A stretch of 47,053 nucleotides of DNA from a virus (IMGVR_UViG_3300022924_000020:1-47053); one strand, 5' to 3'; counted from the first letter of the stretch, positions 9,445 to 18,561 are shown. The notes: generated by a model from the sequence alone, not told the origin. A program made the numbers and translations.

Positions 9445-11901
9445 TTATTTTTGTCCTACTACTTTGTTCTTAAGAGCTGTTTTAGCTTTAAGCTTTTCTA
9501 TTTCTAGTTTGTTCTTTCTGTCTGCTTCTGAGTTGGCTAAGTCCTGTTGCTTGTGCTTATCAGCCAGAGCTAGCTTCTGCTGCTCTAGGATAGCTCCACT
9601 TTGGATCTTAGACACCTCTATTTGGTTCTTAGCAATCTCTGCTGAATCTGGAATACCGTTATCATTGTTATCCCCATCATTAGTCTTACCTGCATCAAAT
9701 AGCTTGTACTCACCCTTGATGTGTTCAAGTTCAGCTTTACGGTCGTATTCAGCTTGCATAAACACAGTGTCAAGTTGTTTCTCGTACTGCATGAACTTCT
9801 GCTTAGTTTCTTCTAACTGTTGATTTGCTTCTTGTTCATTCTGAGCCATAGACTGTGCAGCCTTGGCTTCCGCTTCTTCTATCTTATGTAGAATAGATCT
9901 CAACTTCGATACGTTGTTTGCAGAGACTACTTCTAATATGGTACTCGGTTTAGCATCAGGATTCTGAGCCAGTCTGTTGGTAGCATAAGCTTCCATCTTC
10001 TGTAGCTTAGTATTCTCTGTTGAGCTGTCTGTTACGAACAAGCCGAGCTCTGCATTAGCATAATCACTACCATCTATCTCAAGTAGTTCGTACTCAAACT
10101 CAGTCTGGTTGTAAAGCTTTCTAACTCCATCTACGTTGATGAACTTAGAGAGATCAAGCATACCCTGCAGTTCTTTCTGTACGAAGTCCTCAAAGCCCTT
10201 GAAGATCATATCTGTAATTACAGTACTCTGGAATAAGGCTTGTTCTCCGGAACCTACTGTATCTGATGCGTATGTCTGTCCTTTTCTCTGTCTGTTGATA
10301 CCAAGGATATCATCCCACTCTTGTTTCAAGTGAGCTTGTAGTTCTATCAGTTGTTTGATAGACTCATAAAGAGTCATGTCTTCAACTTTGTATTGGTTGT
10401 AACTCTTATCTACTCCAATTTGGCTACGATCAAGTAGTGCGTATCCAAGTGACTCAGCGTAGTAGAAGAACTTCTCTTCATCCCATCCACCAGTTTTTGG
10501 TATTGCAGCCTTATCCATGAACATGATCTTACCCTTGCTCTTAGCTATGGTGAGCTCTAATGATCTGGTTACAATGATATAGAGGATCTGGAATGGTATT
10601 CCTATTTCTAGTACTGATATATTCTGGGAATGAGTATCAGAGTATCTCTTACCGTTTACTGGTAGCTTCAAGCTTGAGAAGTTGTTCATCTCATTTCTTT
10701 GATGTTCGAACTCTCCCATTTCTAAGTAGATACGACCAATATTTGAATCACCAATAACCCAGGTCTCATGACCTATGTTACCCCACATCACCTCTTCTGT
10801 CTCTCCTGCTGCTTTATCTATTATGTAATCCTCTCCTACCGTGTCAGTTAATGACTCACCAGTAAGTGGATCTTTGTATGTGATCTTACGAATCTTTTGC
10901 TTCCCTTTCCACATTACATGGTATACAGGAGTCTTACCACCAGAGGTAGTCTTATCGTTGTATACTCCGCTAAGATAAGAGAAGAACGCACCAGGGTTAC
11001 CGAAGTACTGATCATTGTCAAGCTTCTTGTTGTCTTCCTCTTTGAGGGAATCATAGAACATGTCTACGATATCAGAGTTAGTCATCGGGTAGTAGATCAC
11101 TGCCCACTCACCATCTTCGATTAACTCCTCTTCCTCTGACTTATCATAAGCAATGTTGAGAGGACTTATTCTACGGTATTCTAACTTACCTCGTCTGATC
11201 CCTTTGTAAGAATAAGCTTCACCAGCTATCAGCCAATCTTTGAACATCTTAGCTTGTATCCTACGAATGTCGTTCTCAACTAAGGCTCTGTTCAACCAGT
11301 TTTGGCCACGAATGGCCTGTTTGTCTTTGTAGCTAGCTTTATAAGCTGTTGCTACATCCTCCGGAGTCGGGAAGTTAGCTAGTAGTTGTTCTACCTGCTG
11401 CTGTCCCTCATCACTAGTCATATCTATTCCCTGCTCTTTAGCAGTCTGCATAGCTATCTGCATGAAGTGCTTTTGCAAGTTGTCATTGACAGCCTTGTTC
11501 ATTCCATCCAGATAACTGTTGTAGCCATCATCTCCAAGGTTTGATACGTGGAAAGCAAATGGTCTACGCGGATACTCACCGGCAAGAAGATCTATGTTTG
11601 TTCTAAGGATTGTGGTTGGACGTATCTTGGTAGGGAAACTCTTGTGCTCAGCTTTCTTGGCACTAAGTGGATCTGTTACGTGCTTGAACCATTCCAATGG
11701 AAGCTTGTTGTTGTACACCTCATAAAGCTGTCTAATGTTTCTAGCATTAGGAGAAGCAGTACTAGTACCTTTCTCAAAGTTACTTGCAGCAATAAACCAG
11801 TCAGCAGTACCTTTATAGTACTCCTGTTTGTTGGCTTGTTTCTCTGCGTAAGATATTCTCTGTAAGGGCTTACCTTGCCTGTCTACTCGTTTCTCTTCCA
11901 T
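9445..11901 (-). CDS. Portal protein
   Basis: 818 aa from ATG at 11901 (MEEKRVDRQGKPLQR). The frame is open four codons further to a TTG, but a promoter overlaps that stretch. Length and order (terminase, portal, scaffold, capsid) match crAss-like portals. The N-terminal two thirds are mixed alpha/beta. From about residue 690 the protein becomes a long charged coiled coil (QEANQQLEETKQKFMQYEKQ and on to the end), consistent with an extended portal barrel reaching into the head. It forms the dodecameric DNA gate at one capsid vertex. Confidence 0.8.
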   Translation of the reverse strand: MEEKRVDRQGKPLQRISYAEKQANKQEYYKGTADWFIAASNFEKGTSTASPNARNIRQLYEVYNNKLPLEWFKHVTDPLSAKKAEHKSFPTKIRPTTILRTNIDLLAGEYPRRPFAFHVSNLGDDGYNSYLDGMNKAVNDNLQKHFMQIAMQTAKEQGIDMTSDEGQQQVEQLLANFPTPEDVATAYKASYKDKQAIRGQNWLNRALVENDIRRIQAKMFKDWLIAGEAYSYKGIRRGKLEYRRISPLNIAYDKSEEEELIEDGEWAVIYYPMTNSDIVDMFYDSLKEEDNKKLDNDQYFGNPGAFFSYLSGVYNDKTTSGGKTPVYHVMWKGKQKIRKITYKDPLTGESLTDTVGEDYIIDKAAGETEEVMWGNIGHETWVIGDSNIGRIYLEMGEFEHQRNEMNNFSSLKLPVNGKRYSDTHSQNISVLEIGIPFQILYIIVTRSLELTIAKSKGKIMFMDKAAIPKTGGWDEEKFFYYAESLGYALLDRSQIGVDKSYNQYKVEDMTLYESIKQLIELQAHLKQEWDDILGINRQRKGQTYASDTVGSGEQALFQSTVITDMIFKGFEDFVQKELQGMLDLSKFINVDGVRKLYNQTEFEYELLEIDGSDYANAELGLFVTDSSTENTKLQKMEAYATNRLAQNPDAKPSTILEVVSANNVSKLRSILHKIEEAEAKAAQSMAQNEQEANQQLEETKQKFMQYEKQLDTVFMQAEYDRKAELEHIKGEYKLFDAGKTNDGDNNDNGIPDSAEIAKNQIEVSKIQSGAILEQQKLALADKHKQQDLANSEADRKNKLEIEKLKAKTALKNKVVGQK

Positions 11902-11910
11902 TGTTATTTG

Positions 11911-11941
11911 CAAATCTACTTACTCTCTGTGTCAGTTACAA
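11911..11941 (-). promoter_or_regulatory. Bacteroidota-type promoter for the portal gene
   Basis: On the minus strand TTG (11940-11938), a 19 nt spacer and TAGATTTG (11918-11911) match the -33/-7 consensus. The predicted start is near 11904, directly in front of ATG 11901, so the mRNA would be nearly leaderless. Confidence 0.6.
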
Positions 11942-11947
11942 GTAGTA

Positions 11948-14050
11948 CTAGTATGAAGATGTAACTCCCTCTTCTGGTGTAGCGTTAACATCAGCACCAT
12001 ATAGTACTCGGTTATTGAAGAAGCTGTCCTTATCATCTTCTATTACAATTTGTCTGTGGACGTTCTCTTTTAGCATATACATAGCTATGATAGCTGTAGA
12101 TACCCTATCAAAGTTACCCTTATCATTGTACTTACGCATCTCTCTAAGCAGAGCTAAGTCATAGACTCTGTGGATATTGAGTACAGGTTGTCCATTCTCA
12201 TCTGATCCTCTTTGCTGCATGTGCCAATCTTGGAAGTACTTGAGACCAAGTATCTTCTTCTCTGTGGCCATGTTCATGAAGTAGGTTCTGTTCTTACCGT
12301 TCTTACCAATCTCTTTGTTGTGTAGGAATTCTGGTTCGAACTCAATCTTATGAAGCTGCTTAGTCTTACGTGCATAATCTACTATACCCTGACCACCACC
12401 GGCGATCTCTGATTGCACTTGCGCGTTGTAGTAATCAGCTAGCTTGAAGATGATGTCATAAGCCTGATCAAGTAACAAAGGCCGACCTGCCCACCATGCT
12501 ACAGGAAGTCCTTCATTAGCTGGGTCAAGTCTGTTGTACTGCTTCCACACTTGTACAGAGAACAGTGAAGTAGTACTCTCTGATTCTTCTTTGTAGTATG
12601 GATCGACTATTACCATGTACATTCCTGCTGGTACTTTCTGGTTAGGGCCAAGTACTGGCTTCTCTAGGATTGTGATAGCTCCTGCCAGATCATCTCCATT
12701 CTCATGTGGGAACTTGAGGATTGGTTTGGCATTAACGTTAGGTAAGAACTGTGGCCCAGTCTCCGTACGTATGATATCTCCTGCTCTTAAGAAACTCTGC
12801 AGAGCTCTGTTGCTTTCTACCTTACGAATCTGTGCATCTATCTCAGCAATGTTGAACCCGTTGTTGTTTAACCTCTGGAATGACTCCGATGGTTTTCTTG
12901 GGTACTCTGCTTTTCTTCTATCTAAAGCTTTAGGATCAGATGATTTCTTTTTCTTATCTCGTTCTTCGTCATCAGCCTTGACAGCTAAGTCATACAGTAG
13001 CCCACCATTGTCAGTCATGGCAAGCGGGTTCATACTTGTACAAGGTACAAAGTATCCACACTTGGTAGCTTCATAGCCTTCTTCCCAACGGTTAGAGAAC
13101 TCTATCATATCCCATACTGCTGGGTTGTAGAAGATATCCTCAAGACCTTCAATAGATGGTCCCTCCTCACCACCAGTACCAAAGATAGACGCTTGACCTA
13201 CGTAGATCTGAGATGCACCATCACGGAGAGAACCCAGTGAAATCTCTAGTGCCTGCTTTAAGTTTCTGAATGATCCAGATTCTTCAAAGGTGATCTTTCT
13301 ACCACGCTTACCACGAGTCTTATTCGGGTCATTGACAATGATACCCATGATCGCAGACATATCCCCTTGGAGCTGTCCTTGTGTATCCACGAATGAAGCT
13401 TTGAACTCCATCTGCTTTAATGAGTTACCCTTCTGTCTGTTCTGCTTCCAGAATGGTATATGCTTGTTGATGAAGTCTAAGTTGTGCTCTACCTTGTCTA
13501 GGATAGCATCACCAACCAAGAAGTCTTCCCTTGAAGCGAAATAGTAGTTCTGTGAGCCAGGAATGAAGTTGTAGTTGTACACACCATCGCATGCTTCCAG
13601 ATAAGAGAACCCAGCACCACGAGTCTTAGCACAACCAATGTGCTTACCACCCGGGCAATAGAGTCCTTCGAAAGTACCACCGTTCCAAGCTATGTGTTTA
13701 TAGTTCCACCATTCCCAGTGAACCTCATAAAAGGAAGGAAAGTCCCAGTCCTTATCAGCAATAGGAGCACCACGTAGTTTACCATATTTCTGAAACTCCT
13801 TGGCCTGCTTACGCATTAGTGCTCTAGGTACTTGGTATACCTGAAAGAAGTTGAGCCAGAAGTACATACGTCCGGGAATCCACATACCACCAACCTCGAA
13901 ACCGAGCATACAGCGTTGTTCCTGCAGTTCCCAGTATTCATAGTACTCCTTAGAACCACGGGGAGCTTTGGTGTAGTGTCCGTTGTTTCGTCTGAAATCG
14001 TTGGCAGCTTCAGAGAATAGTTCTGTGTTAACTAGATGATTGAATCCCAT
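11948..14050 (-). CDS. terL: Terminase large subunit
   Basis: 700 aa. The ATPase half shows a Walker A-like loop AKTRGAGFSY (141-150) and a Walker B TFEES (about 254-258), followed by a GSFRN coupling segment. The C-terminal nuclease half carries an acidic MVIVDPYYKEES strand near residue 480 and a conserved EIAGGGQGIVDY stretch. It powers DNA translocation into proheads and cuts concatemers, docking on the portal encoded just downstream. Length and motifs fit crAss-like TerL. The ATG follows the previous stop with a one-base overlap. Confidence 0.9.
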   Translation of the reverse strand: MGFNHLVNTELFSEAANDFRRNNGHYTKAPRGSKEYYEYWELQEQRCMLGFEVGGMWIPGRMYFWLNFFQVYQVPRALMRKQAKEFQKYGKLRGAPIADKDWDFPSFYEVHWEWWNYKHIAWNGGTFEGLYCPGGKHIGCAKTRGAGFSYLEACDGVYNYNFIPGSQNYYFASREDFLVGDAILDKVEHNLDFINKHIPFWKQNRQKGNSLKQMEFKASFVDTQGQLQGDMSAIMGIIVNDPNKTRGKRGRKITFEESGSFRNLKQALEISLGSLRDGASQIYVGQASIFGTGGEEGPSIEGLEDIFYNPAVWDMIEFSNRWEEGYEATKCGYFVPCTSMNPLAMTDNGGLLYDLAVKADDEERDKKKKSSDPKALDRRKAEYPRKPSESFQRLNNNGFNIAEIDAQIRKVESNRALQSFLRAGDIIRTETGPQFLPNVNAKPILKFPHENGDDLAGAITILEKPVLGPNQKVPAGMYMVIVDPYYKEESESTTSLFSVQVWKQYNRLDPANEGLPVAWWAGRPLLLDQAYDIIFKLADYYNAQVQSEIAGGGQGIVDYARKTKQLHKIEFEPEFLHNKEIGKNGKNRTYFMNMATEKKILGLKYFQDWHMQQRGSDENGQPVLNIHRVYDLALLREMRKYNDKGNFDRVSTAIIAMYMLKENVHRQIVIEDDKDSFFNNRVLYGADVNATPEEGVTSSY

Positions 14051-14754
14051 TAGTTAATCTCCTCCATTCTATTATCTATCTCATCTTGAGTATCAGCTTC
14101 TATCTGTGCTGACTTAACCTGACCCTCATTCCAAACCGGTCTCTTTCTTCTACCATCTTCTCTATCTCCCATATCAGCAGAACCACGTATACCAGTAGAC
14201 TGCTTCAGTTCTTCCATAACCATAGCATCGAACTCCTTAACAGCTTGGTGTAACTGCTTAAGGTTCTTTACGTTAGTAATGTGCTTAGATACGTCATGTA
14301 CTAACGCACCTTTCTTATCTCTGTCATCAAAGTTAATGCTGTCGAAGTGATTCTGTACTTTAACCAGAGAGTGCTTAGCTGATCGAAGCATAGGAAGACT
14401 AGGTACTGCTATCTCTAACATGTACTCATACTCATCTAAAGCATCAAGCATGATCTCACTGGAAGCTTCTTTGTCTGTGATCCCTGAGTACTCTAGTGCT
14501 TTCTTTCTGCGTTCGCCTTGTTTCAGTACTTCAGCATTCTCAATCGGAGTACGAGGGTCGAGCATGTGAAAGATAAAGGTGAACTGCTTTGTAGCCCACA
14601 ACTTTTTATCCCCACGATAGTCTCCCTCAGAACCTTTATCGGCTCTTAGTATTGCATTGTACTGTGGTATTAGTTGTAGCCACTCTTTATTGAGTACTAC
14701 TGTAAAGCCATCAGCTTCGTTAACGTCGAAGAGACGTAGTGATCCGTTAGCCAT
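14050..14754 (-). CDS. Possible small terminase subunit
   Basis: 234 aa, starting MANGSLRLFDVNEADG. Helical and highly charged, ending in a disordered acidic/basic tail (DREDGRRKRPVWNEG, then DTQDEIDNRMEEIN). It lies directly upstream of terL with a one-base stop/start overlap, the usual place for the DNA-recognition subunit. I cannot pick out a convincing helix-turn-helix by eye, so the terS role is positional inference. A head-completion or regulatory protein is possible. Confidence 0.45.
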   Translation of the reverse strand: MANGSLRLFDVNEADGFTVVLNKEWLQLIPQYNAILRADKGSEGDYRGDKKLWATKQFTFIFHMLDPRTPIENAEVLKQGERRKKALEYSGITDKEASSEIMLDALDEYEYMLEIAVPSLPMLRSAKHSLVKVQNHFDSINFDDRDKKGALVHDVSKHITNVKNLKQLHQAVKEFDAMVMEELKQSTGIRGSADMGDREDGRRKRPVWNEGQVKSAQIEADTQDEIDNRMEEIN

Positions 14755-15019
14755 GTTCTTGTTCTGTATAAATGTTCTTCTCCTGTACCGGGAATCCTTT
14801 CCTAGCTTCTTTGTAGCTAATCAGCTTGAGCTTGGGTATGATCTTACCGAAATGAGGAAAGCTGACCCCTTCATAGAGACCAGCTTTAATCGTTTTGGCT
14901 GTGAAGCCAGTATAGAAGTTAATGATAGACAACACTTCTGATTTTTCGATTCCCATCAGTGTTGCTGTTTCCTGTGTTATAAGTTTATTAGCCTGTCGTG
15001 CTTTGCTCCTTATTGCCAT
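14747..15019 (-). CDS. IHF/HU-like DNA-bending protein
   Basis: 90 aa. The SFPHFGKIIPK segment (about 54-64) corresponds to the GFGxF region that starts the DNA-embracing arms of HU/IHF proteins, and the N-terminal 45 residues form two helices as in the family. Similar small IHF-like genes next to packaging genes are a known feature of crAss-like phages. Probable roles are bending of replication or packaging sites. It overlaps its upstream neighbour by 32 nt and its downstream neighbour by 8 nt. Confidence 0.7.
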   Translation of the reverse strand: MAIRSKARQANKLITQETATLMGIEKSEVLSIINFYTGFTAKTIKAGLYEGVSFPHFGKIIPKLKLISYKEARKGFPVQEKNIYTEQEHG

Positions 15020-15608
15020 ATCCTATGTTGTTCTCAGGATTCGAGACAATGCCTAACGTAATACCGGCTCCTATTAGTTCGTATAGGATCTCACTGTATA
15101 GTGTTAACTTCCATTCTCCCTCATCCATAATCTGTCTCTTATGAGTGAAGTTGTAAACTTTGGCGATTAGTACTCGACCAACGCCATTTTCCCTAATCTC
15201 TACACGTACAGAGGCTTGGGCTACTGCACCTGTTCCATTAGGTTCATCAAAGATACGGTTGTTAAGGGTAAGAGCCAAGCTGATCTTGTTGTCAGGGTGC
15301 ATTGTATTGTACTTGTTCTTGAACTTCTCGAGGTTCTTCTCGATAGCATCCTTGTAGATCTCAGCCAATGCAAGCTGAGTTAAGCTAAGACCCTGTCCTC
15401 TTTCTTGCTGTTGTTCCCAACGAGCTTTACGAGCTCCAGGTCTGCGTGCCTGTACACTACCTGCTACACTTGCAGCATCTTCTACTGTAGGCTGATCAGC
15501 AAACTTACCCTCACGTACTTCTTTGTGGTACTGTTTAAGCTGTCTCTCTTGTTCTTCTTCTGGTAGGTCTTCGTAAGAGAAGATTCCTTTTGTTCCTTCG
15601 TCACTCAT
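14988..15608 (-). CDS. Unknown protein of the packaging operon
   Basis: 206 aa from ATG 15608 (MSDEGTKGIFSYEDLP). A longer frame to 15647 would overlap the nuclease gene by 38 nt, and the A-rich leader before 15608 looks like the other starts here. The N-terminal 80 residues are charged and probably disordered (PEEEQERQLKQYHKEVREG). The second half is beta-rich (VRVEIRENGVGRVLIAKVYNF). I do not recognise a family. Between a nuclease and an IHF-like gene it may bind nucleic acid, but that is a guess. Confidence 0.55.
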   Translation of the reverse strand: MSDEGTKGIFSYEDLPEEEQERQLKQYHKEVREGKFADQPTVEDAASVAGSVQARRPGARKARWEQQQERGQGLSLTQLALAEIYKDAIEKNLEKFKNKYNTMHPDNKISLALTLNNRIFDEPNGTGAVAQASVRVEIRENGVGRVLIAKVYNFTHKRQIMDEGEWKLTLYSEILYELIGAGITLGIVSNPENNIGYGNKEQSTTG

Positions 15609-15609
15609 A

Positions 15610-16371
15610 TTATCTGCGTTTTCTGTTTTGTTTTCTGTAGTCCTCAAGTATTGCTATCACCTCATCTCTAAGGTATGGCAGCTTGTATATCTGCGGTTTG
15701 ATATCCTCGAAAGGATTGTCTGGGTTCTGGTGTGGGTAGTGAGTAAACTGTAAGTCTCTTGGTACAAAGCCTTCACATTCAAGCATGTACATGTAGAAGC
15801 TAATCTGCAGTGCGTAGTGCCAGAAGTTACAGTCCATGATGTGAGCTACTGGGTACTTCATCATCTTAGGACCTTGAGTAGGATGTACCCAAGACTTGGT
15901 ATAGATAGCTTTGTTGGTCTTGTGATCATCCAAGTCAGCATATCTCGTATGACCTATGGTCTCTAAGAAAGCTTTATCACCAGTACCAGCAAGACGGTAA
16001 CCTGCATGCCATAAACGGAGTTCAGGATAAAGCCCATCAGGTAAATCATAGACACTCTGAACCATTCTCATCTGCAAGCCAGGGTTCTGTACTTCTACAG
16101 GCTTACCACGGTTCATATCTACACCACGACCTAGAAGCAAATCCTCTTGTTCTTCGTGGAAGAGTGTACCTCTATCACATGCCTCGTTCTTGGTATGTTC
16201 CCACTTCTGTTGCCAGTACTCTGGAGTCTGTCCGTTCTTTTCAGCATAGCGTTTAGAAACAGCAACTGTATCAAACGGCTGTTTGTATAACCCAATCAGC
16301 TGTGTTACGCTGATATAAGTATTCCCATCTGCATCTGTGTATTTGTGTAGTACTTCGTCAAAGTTAATCAT
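15610..16371 (-). CDS. PD-(D/E)XK family nuclease
   Basis: 253 aa. The core motifs are visible in order: E117 in YPELRL, GTGD (129-132) with the metal-binding Asp, DDHKT (148-152) with the D-x-K signature, and Q189-x3-Y193 (QISFY), the RecB/Cas4-type helix. This matches the nuclease conserved in crAss-like phages near the packaging genes. It probably trims DNA ends in recombination, replication or packaging. Its ATG overlaps the previous stop (TGATG). Confidence 0.8.
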   Translation of the reverse strand: MINFDEVLHKYTDADGNTYISVTQLIGLYKQPFDTVAVSKRYAEKNGQTPEYWQQKWEHTKNEACDRGTLFHEEQEDLLLGRGVDMNRGKPVEVQNPGLQMRMVQSVYDLPDGLYPELRLWHAGYRLAGTGDKAFLETIGHTRYADLDDHKTNKAIYTKSWVHPTQGPKMMKYPVAHIMDCNFWHYALQISFYMYMLECEGFVPRDLQFTHYPHQNPDNPFEDIKPQIYKLPYLRDEVIAILEDYRKQNRKRR

Positions 16372-16754
16372 CAGTCTTCCTTTCCTTTCTCTTGTACTGC
16401 CAAAGCCATAGCCATTGCTTGCACTGCATCTTGCTTGAGTACTCTTGAACCAGCTCGTCTTGTCTTCATCACTATCATCTCTTTCTTTTCTGTATCTTCT
16501 TCAAGTGACTCTGCTATCATCTGATTCAAAGCAGCTTTCATCTTCTCTCCTGTCCACATCTGATACTCTGGAGGATTTCTTTTGATCTGTTCCATGATTC
16601 CATTACCTGTTGGTATAGGTCTTGGTTCGTCAAAGAAAGGGTTATGCATGAACTTTACATTGAACTCACCTATCTGCTGTTCTATATATGTTGGTTTATG
16701 CTCCTGATACTCAGCAGGTAGTAGTCCTCTATCCTTTGCTTCTTGTGTTGTCAT
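16371..16754 (-). CDS. Unknown small helical protein
   Basis: 127 aa, starting MTTQEAKDRGLLPAEYQ. It contains a PPEYQMWTGEKMKAALNQM segment and a charged helical C terminus. There is no membrane segment or signal peptide. It is coupled to the nuclease gene by a one-base stop/start overlap, so it may serve as a partner or regulator of the nuclease. No family is recognised. Confidence 0.5.
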   Translation of the reverse strand: MTTQEAKDRGLLPAEYQEHKPTYIEQQIGEFNVKFMHNPFFDEPRPIPTGNGIMEQIKRNPPEYQMWTGEKMKAALNQMIAESLEEDTEKKEMIVMKTRRAGSRVLKQDAVQAMAMALAVQEKGKED

Positions 16755-16758
16755 GCTG

Positions 16759-16974
16759 TTATTTTATAAGTTGTACTGTGAGTGTCTTGGTGTTGGCGTG
16801 GAAGTTTACCCTGTGCTCAGTCTTCAGTCTTCGCTCTATTGCTCTTACCAGATTCTTGTGAGCCTCTGGATGATCGTAGTGATCTCTTACTTCTACCTTA
16901 CCATCTCTGAATAGTACTTGTATGGCCTCATCTACTAACCTTGTAGTCTGGCCTGTCATTCTGTTTTCTTCCAT
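16759..16974 (-). CDS. Small unknown protein
   Basis: 71 aa, starting MEENRMTGQTTRLVDEAI. It has an N-terminal helix and a basic, His-containing middle (DHYDHPEAHKNLVRAIERRL). The TGQTTRL stretch is loosely reminiscent of a truncated P-loop, but the protein is far too short for an NTPase and no Walker B exists. It is tightly spaced (3-4 nt) with both neighbours in the operon. Function unknown. Confidence 0.5.
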   Translation of the reverse strand: MEENRMTGQTTRLVDEAIQVLFRDGKVEVRDHYDHPEAHKNLVRAIERRLKTEHRVNFHANTKTLTVQLIK

Positions 16975-16977
16975 TAC

Positions 16978-17208
16978 TTATATTCCTGTTAAATAATCCT
17001 CTGTTAGCTTCATCATTACGTAACCACTCATATCTTCTATGGATACACAACCTATTTTGGTTATCACTAGCATCTGCTTGTTGAACTTATTACGGTATAC
17101 AAACTTGGTTACGTCCTCGTCTATACTGTACTTGATGTAATAACCAGCTTCTTTATCCTGCTGTTTTGCCCCTTTGATAGCTTGTGATAATCGTTCTCTG
17201 TTTGTCAT
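16978..17208 (-). CDS. Small unknown protein
   Basis: 76 aa, starting MTNRERLSQAIKGAKQQD. A helical start is followed by beta-prone sequence (KFVYRNKFNKQMLVITKIGCVS). It overlaps the preceding RepL-like gene by one base and is spaced 3 nt from the next. Tight coupling suggests a function with the RepL-like protein, for example as an accessory, but nothing in the sequence shows it. Confidence 0.5.
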   Translation of the reverse strand: MTNRERLSQAIKGAKQQDKEAGYYIKYSIDEDVTKFVYRNKFNKQMLVITKIGCVSIEDMSGYVMMKLTEDYLTGI

Positions 17209-17663
17209 TACTTCTCTATTTGTGCTGTGAATGTGAGCTTACTCTTCTGTTTAAGCAGGGCAGCTCTGTGATTAGTATCTCCTTTCCAGAAGATTCGAGC
17301 ATTGATCTCATATGTACCTCTTTCTCCGGTGATTAACTCAAGCTTCTTAAGTCTAGCACAGGAGTTACTCATAGTCTGAGGGGTTATACTCAACTGGTCC
17401 ATGATCTCCTTACGGATGTTTGAGGTCATCAGGACTTTACCAGTGTTGTACTCAGCTCTTTCACACATCTTGGCTAGTACTTTGACGTCAGTAAGGTTCT
17501 CAATAGCGAATATACCTTGCATAGCTCCAATAAAGGTCATGTAGAAAGTCTCTGCAGAGGTAGCAATAGAGAACTTCTTCGTAGTCTCTGTTACTGTGAT
17601 CTCTCCAGTCCCTCTATCTGTGTGCTCTGTCTGCTGTACAGACTGTAAAACCTTCTTACCCAT
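17208..17663 (-). CDS. repL: RepL-like replication/regulatory protein (winged helix)
   Basis: 151 aa. After a short polar N terminus (GEITVTET), residues 30-130 follow the RepL pattern: FYMTFIGAMQGIF, a central helical region, IRKEIMDQLSITPQTMSNSCARLKKLELI as the winged-helix DNA reader, then an EINARIFWKGD end that resembles the NPxLxxxGD end of plasmid RepL proteins. crAss-like phages are known to carry RepL homologues. It probably binds an origin or operator, perhaps the repeats at 18456-18561. Confidence is moderate because the match was made by eye. Confidence 0.65.
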   Translation of the reverse strand: MGKKVLQSVQQTEHTDRGTGEITVTETTKKFSIATSAETFYMTFIGAMQGIFAIENLTDVKVLAKMCERAEYNTGKVLMTSNIRKEIMDQLSITPQTMSNSCARLKKLELITGERGTYEINARIFWKGDTNHRAALLKQKSKLTFTAQIEK

Positions 17664-18031
17664 TAGAAATCGAAGCCTGTTACTCCCCTCCAGTATTTAT
17701 ATCCTTGATTCTCACTTGGTTCTGTTGCTGCCTCTTGGTAGTCTGTTCTCTCATAGACCTTACCATCTTCTAACCAAAGCATTCCTCTATCGTGAGTCAT
17801 GATGAAGTGGCCTAATCTAGTAGGAGTTGGTTCTGTATACGGTACTCCAAACTTCTCGTGTGCTTGTTTTCTAAGCTCTTCTGTGATTTCTACACCATAG
17901 AATATTCTTTGCCAGTATAGATACTCATTCATAGCCATCCATTTCTGTTGGAAGAGCCATTCCTCTGCGTTTATCCAGTACTGTTTGTCATCTATACTGA
18001 CTGACATTACTTGTTTATCTGTACTACTCAT
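17663..18031 (-). CDS. Unknown Trp/Tyr-rich protein
   Basis: 122 aa, starting MSSTDKQVMSVSIDDKQYW. Rich in aromatic residues (EEWLFQQKWMAMNEYLYWQRIFYG). No signal peptide or membrane segment. It overlaps the first gene of the leftward block by 8 nt and the RepL-like gene by one base. As one of the first genes after the divergent control region it may be regulatory or expressed early, but its family is not recognised. Confidence 0.5.
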   Translation of the reverse strand: MSSTDKQVMSVSIDDKQYWINAEEWLFQQKWMAMNEYLYWQRIFYGVEITEELRKQAHEKFGVPYTEPTPTRLGHFIMTHDRGMLWLEDGKVYERTDYQEAATEPSENQGYKYWRGVTGFDF

Positions 18032-18293
18032 GCTTCATATCGTATATAACAAACTCTCTTACTCTCTTAGCAAGCTCTACTGAATCTTCTCCGAAGAACA
18101 TGTACACATCTTGGGGTAGATATCCTTCCTCGCTACAGGCTATTAGCTGCTGTCTGTTGAGCTCAAACACAAAGGGACGTATAAGTACCCCAATCAGGTT
18201 AGATTTGCTGTAGAAGAAGCGTTCTGCAAGGAACTTTCCCTCTGTCCAGTCTGTGACCTTCTCGACTGTCTGTGCTAGTAGTGCTTTCTCCAT
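18024..18293 (-). CDS. First gene of the leftward block, unknown
   Basis: 89 aa from ATG 18293 (MEKALLAQTVEKVTDW). The frame is open to an upstream ATG at 18350. I prefer 18293 because the stretch between them reads like leader (HTIHIWHQT) and a CATATTTG near-match to a -7 promoter element lies at about 18304-18311. The product is mixed alpha/beta with no membrane segment. Its place at the edge of the control region suggests an early or regulatory gene. Function unknown. Confidence 0.45.
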   Translation of the reverse strand: MEKALLAQTVEKVTDWTEGKFLAERFFYSKSNLIGVLIRPFVFELNRQQLIACSEEGYLPQDVYMFFGEDSVELAKRVREFVIYDMKHE

Positions 18294-18455
18294 AGTTTGA
18301 TGCCAAATATGTATTGTGTGTACCCTAATATTCGTCCGGAATAGATCCAACCGCCCTCTACTGGCTTTGGTATAGTGTCTATTAAGAACTCGTGTTCTCT
18401 GTATATGCCTAACCTTCTTAATAATCTCATAAAGTCTCTGTTTGACACTGCAATA

Positions 18456-18493
18456 TTACAAACAAATTGTAAGAATTACAAATCAAATTGTAA
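18456..18493 (+). repeat. Tandem pair of inverted repeats TTACAA-N5/6-TTGTAA
   Basis: Copy 1 (18456-18472) is TTACAA, ACAAA, TTGTAA. Copy 2 (18476-18493) is TTACAA, ATCAAA, TTGTAA. Starts are 20 bp apart, about two helical turns. Such paired dyads suit dimeric repressor or initiator binding. Confidence 0.75.
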
Positions 18494-18520
18494 ATAGTTA
18501 TCACAGTGGTGTACTTCTTT

Positions 18521-18561
18521 CGCCTGTAGGTATAACTTTATACGTCTGTAGGTATAACTTT
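18521..18561 (+). repeat. Two 19-nt direct repeats spaced 22 bp
   Basis: CGyCTGTAGGTATAACTTT occurs at 18521-18539 and 18543-18561 with one difference. The 22 bp period places both on the same DNA face, as in plasmid iterons. Confidence 0.8.

Noticed and set aside
9437-9823. Plus-strand 128-codon open frame inside the portal gene
   Set aside because: It is opposite an Ala/Lys/Glu-rich coiled coil, which leaves long stop-free antisense frames by composition; no start context or homology.
18496-18508. DnaA box at TTATCACAG
   Set aside because: Too far from TTATnCACA to claim.
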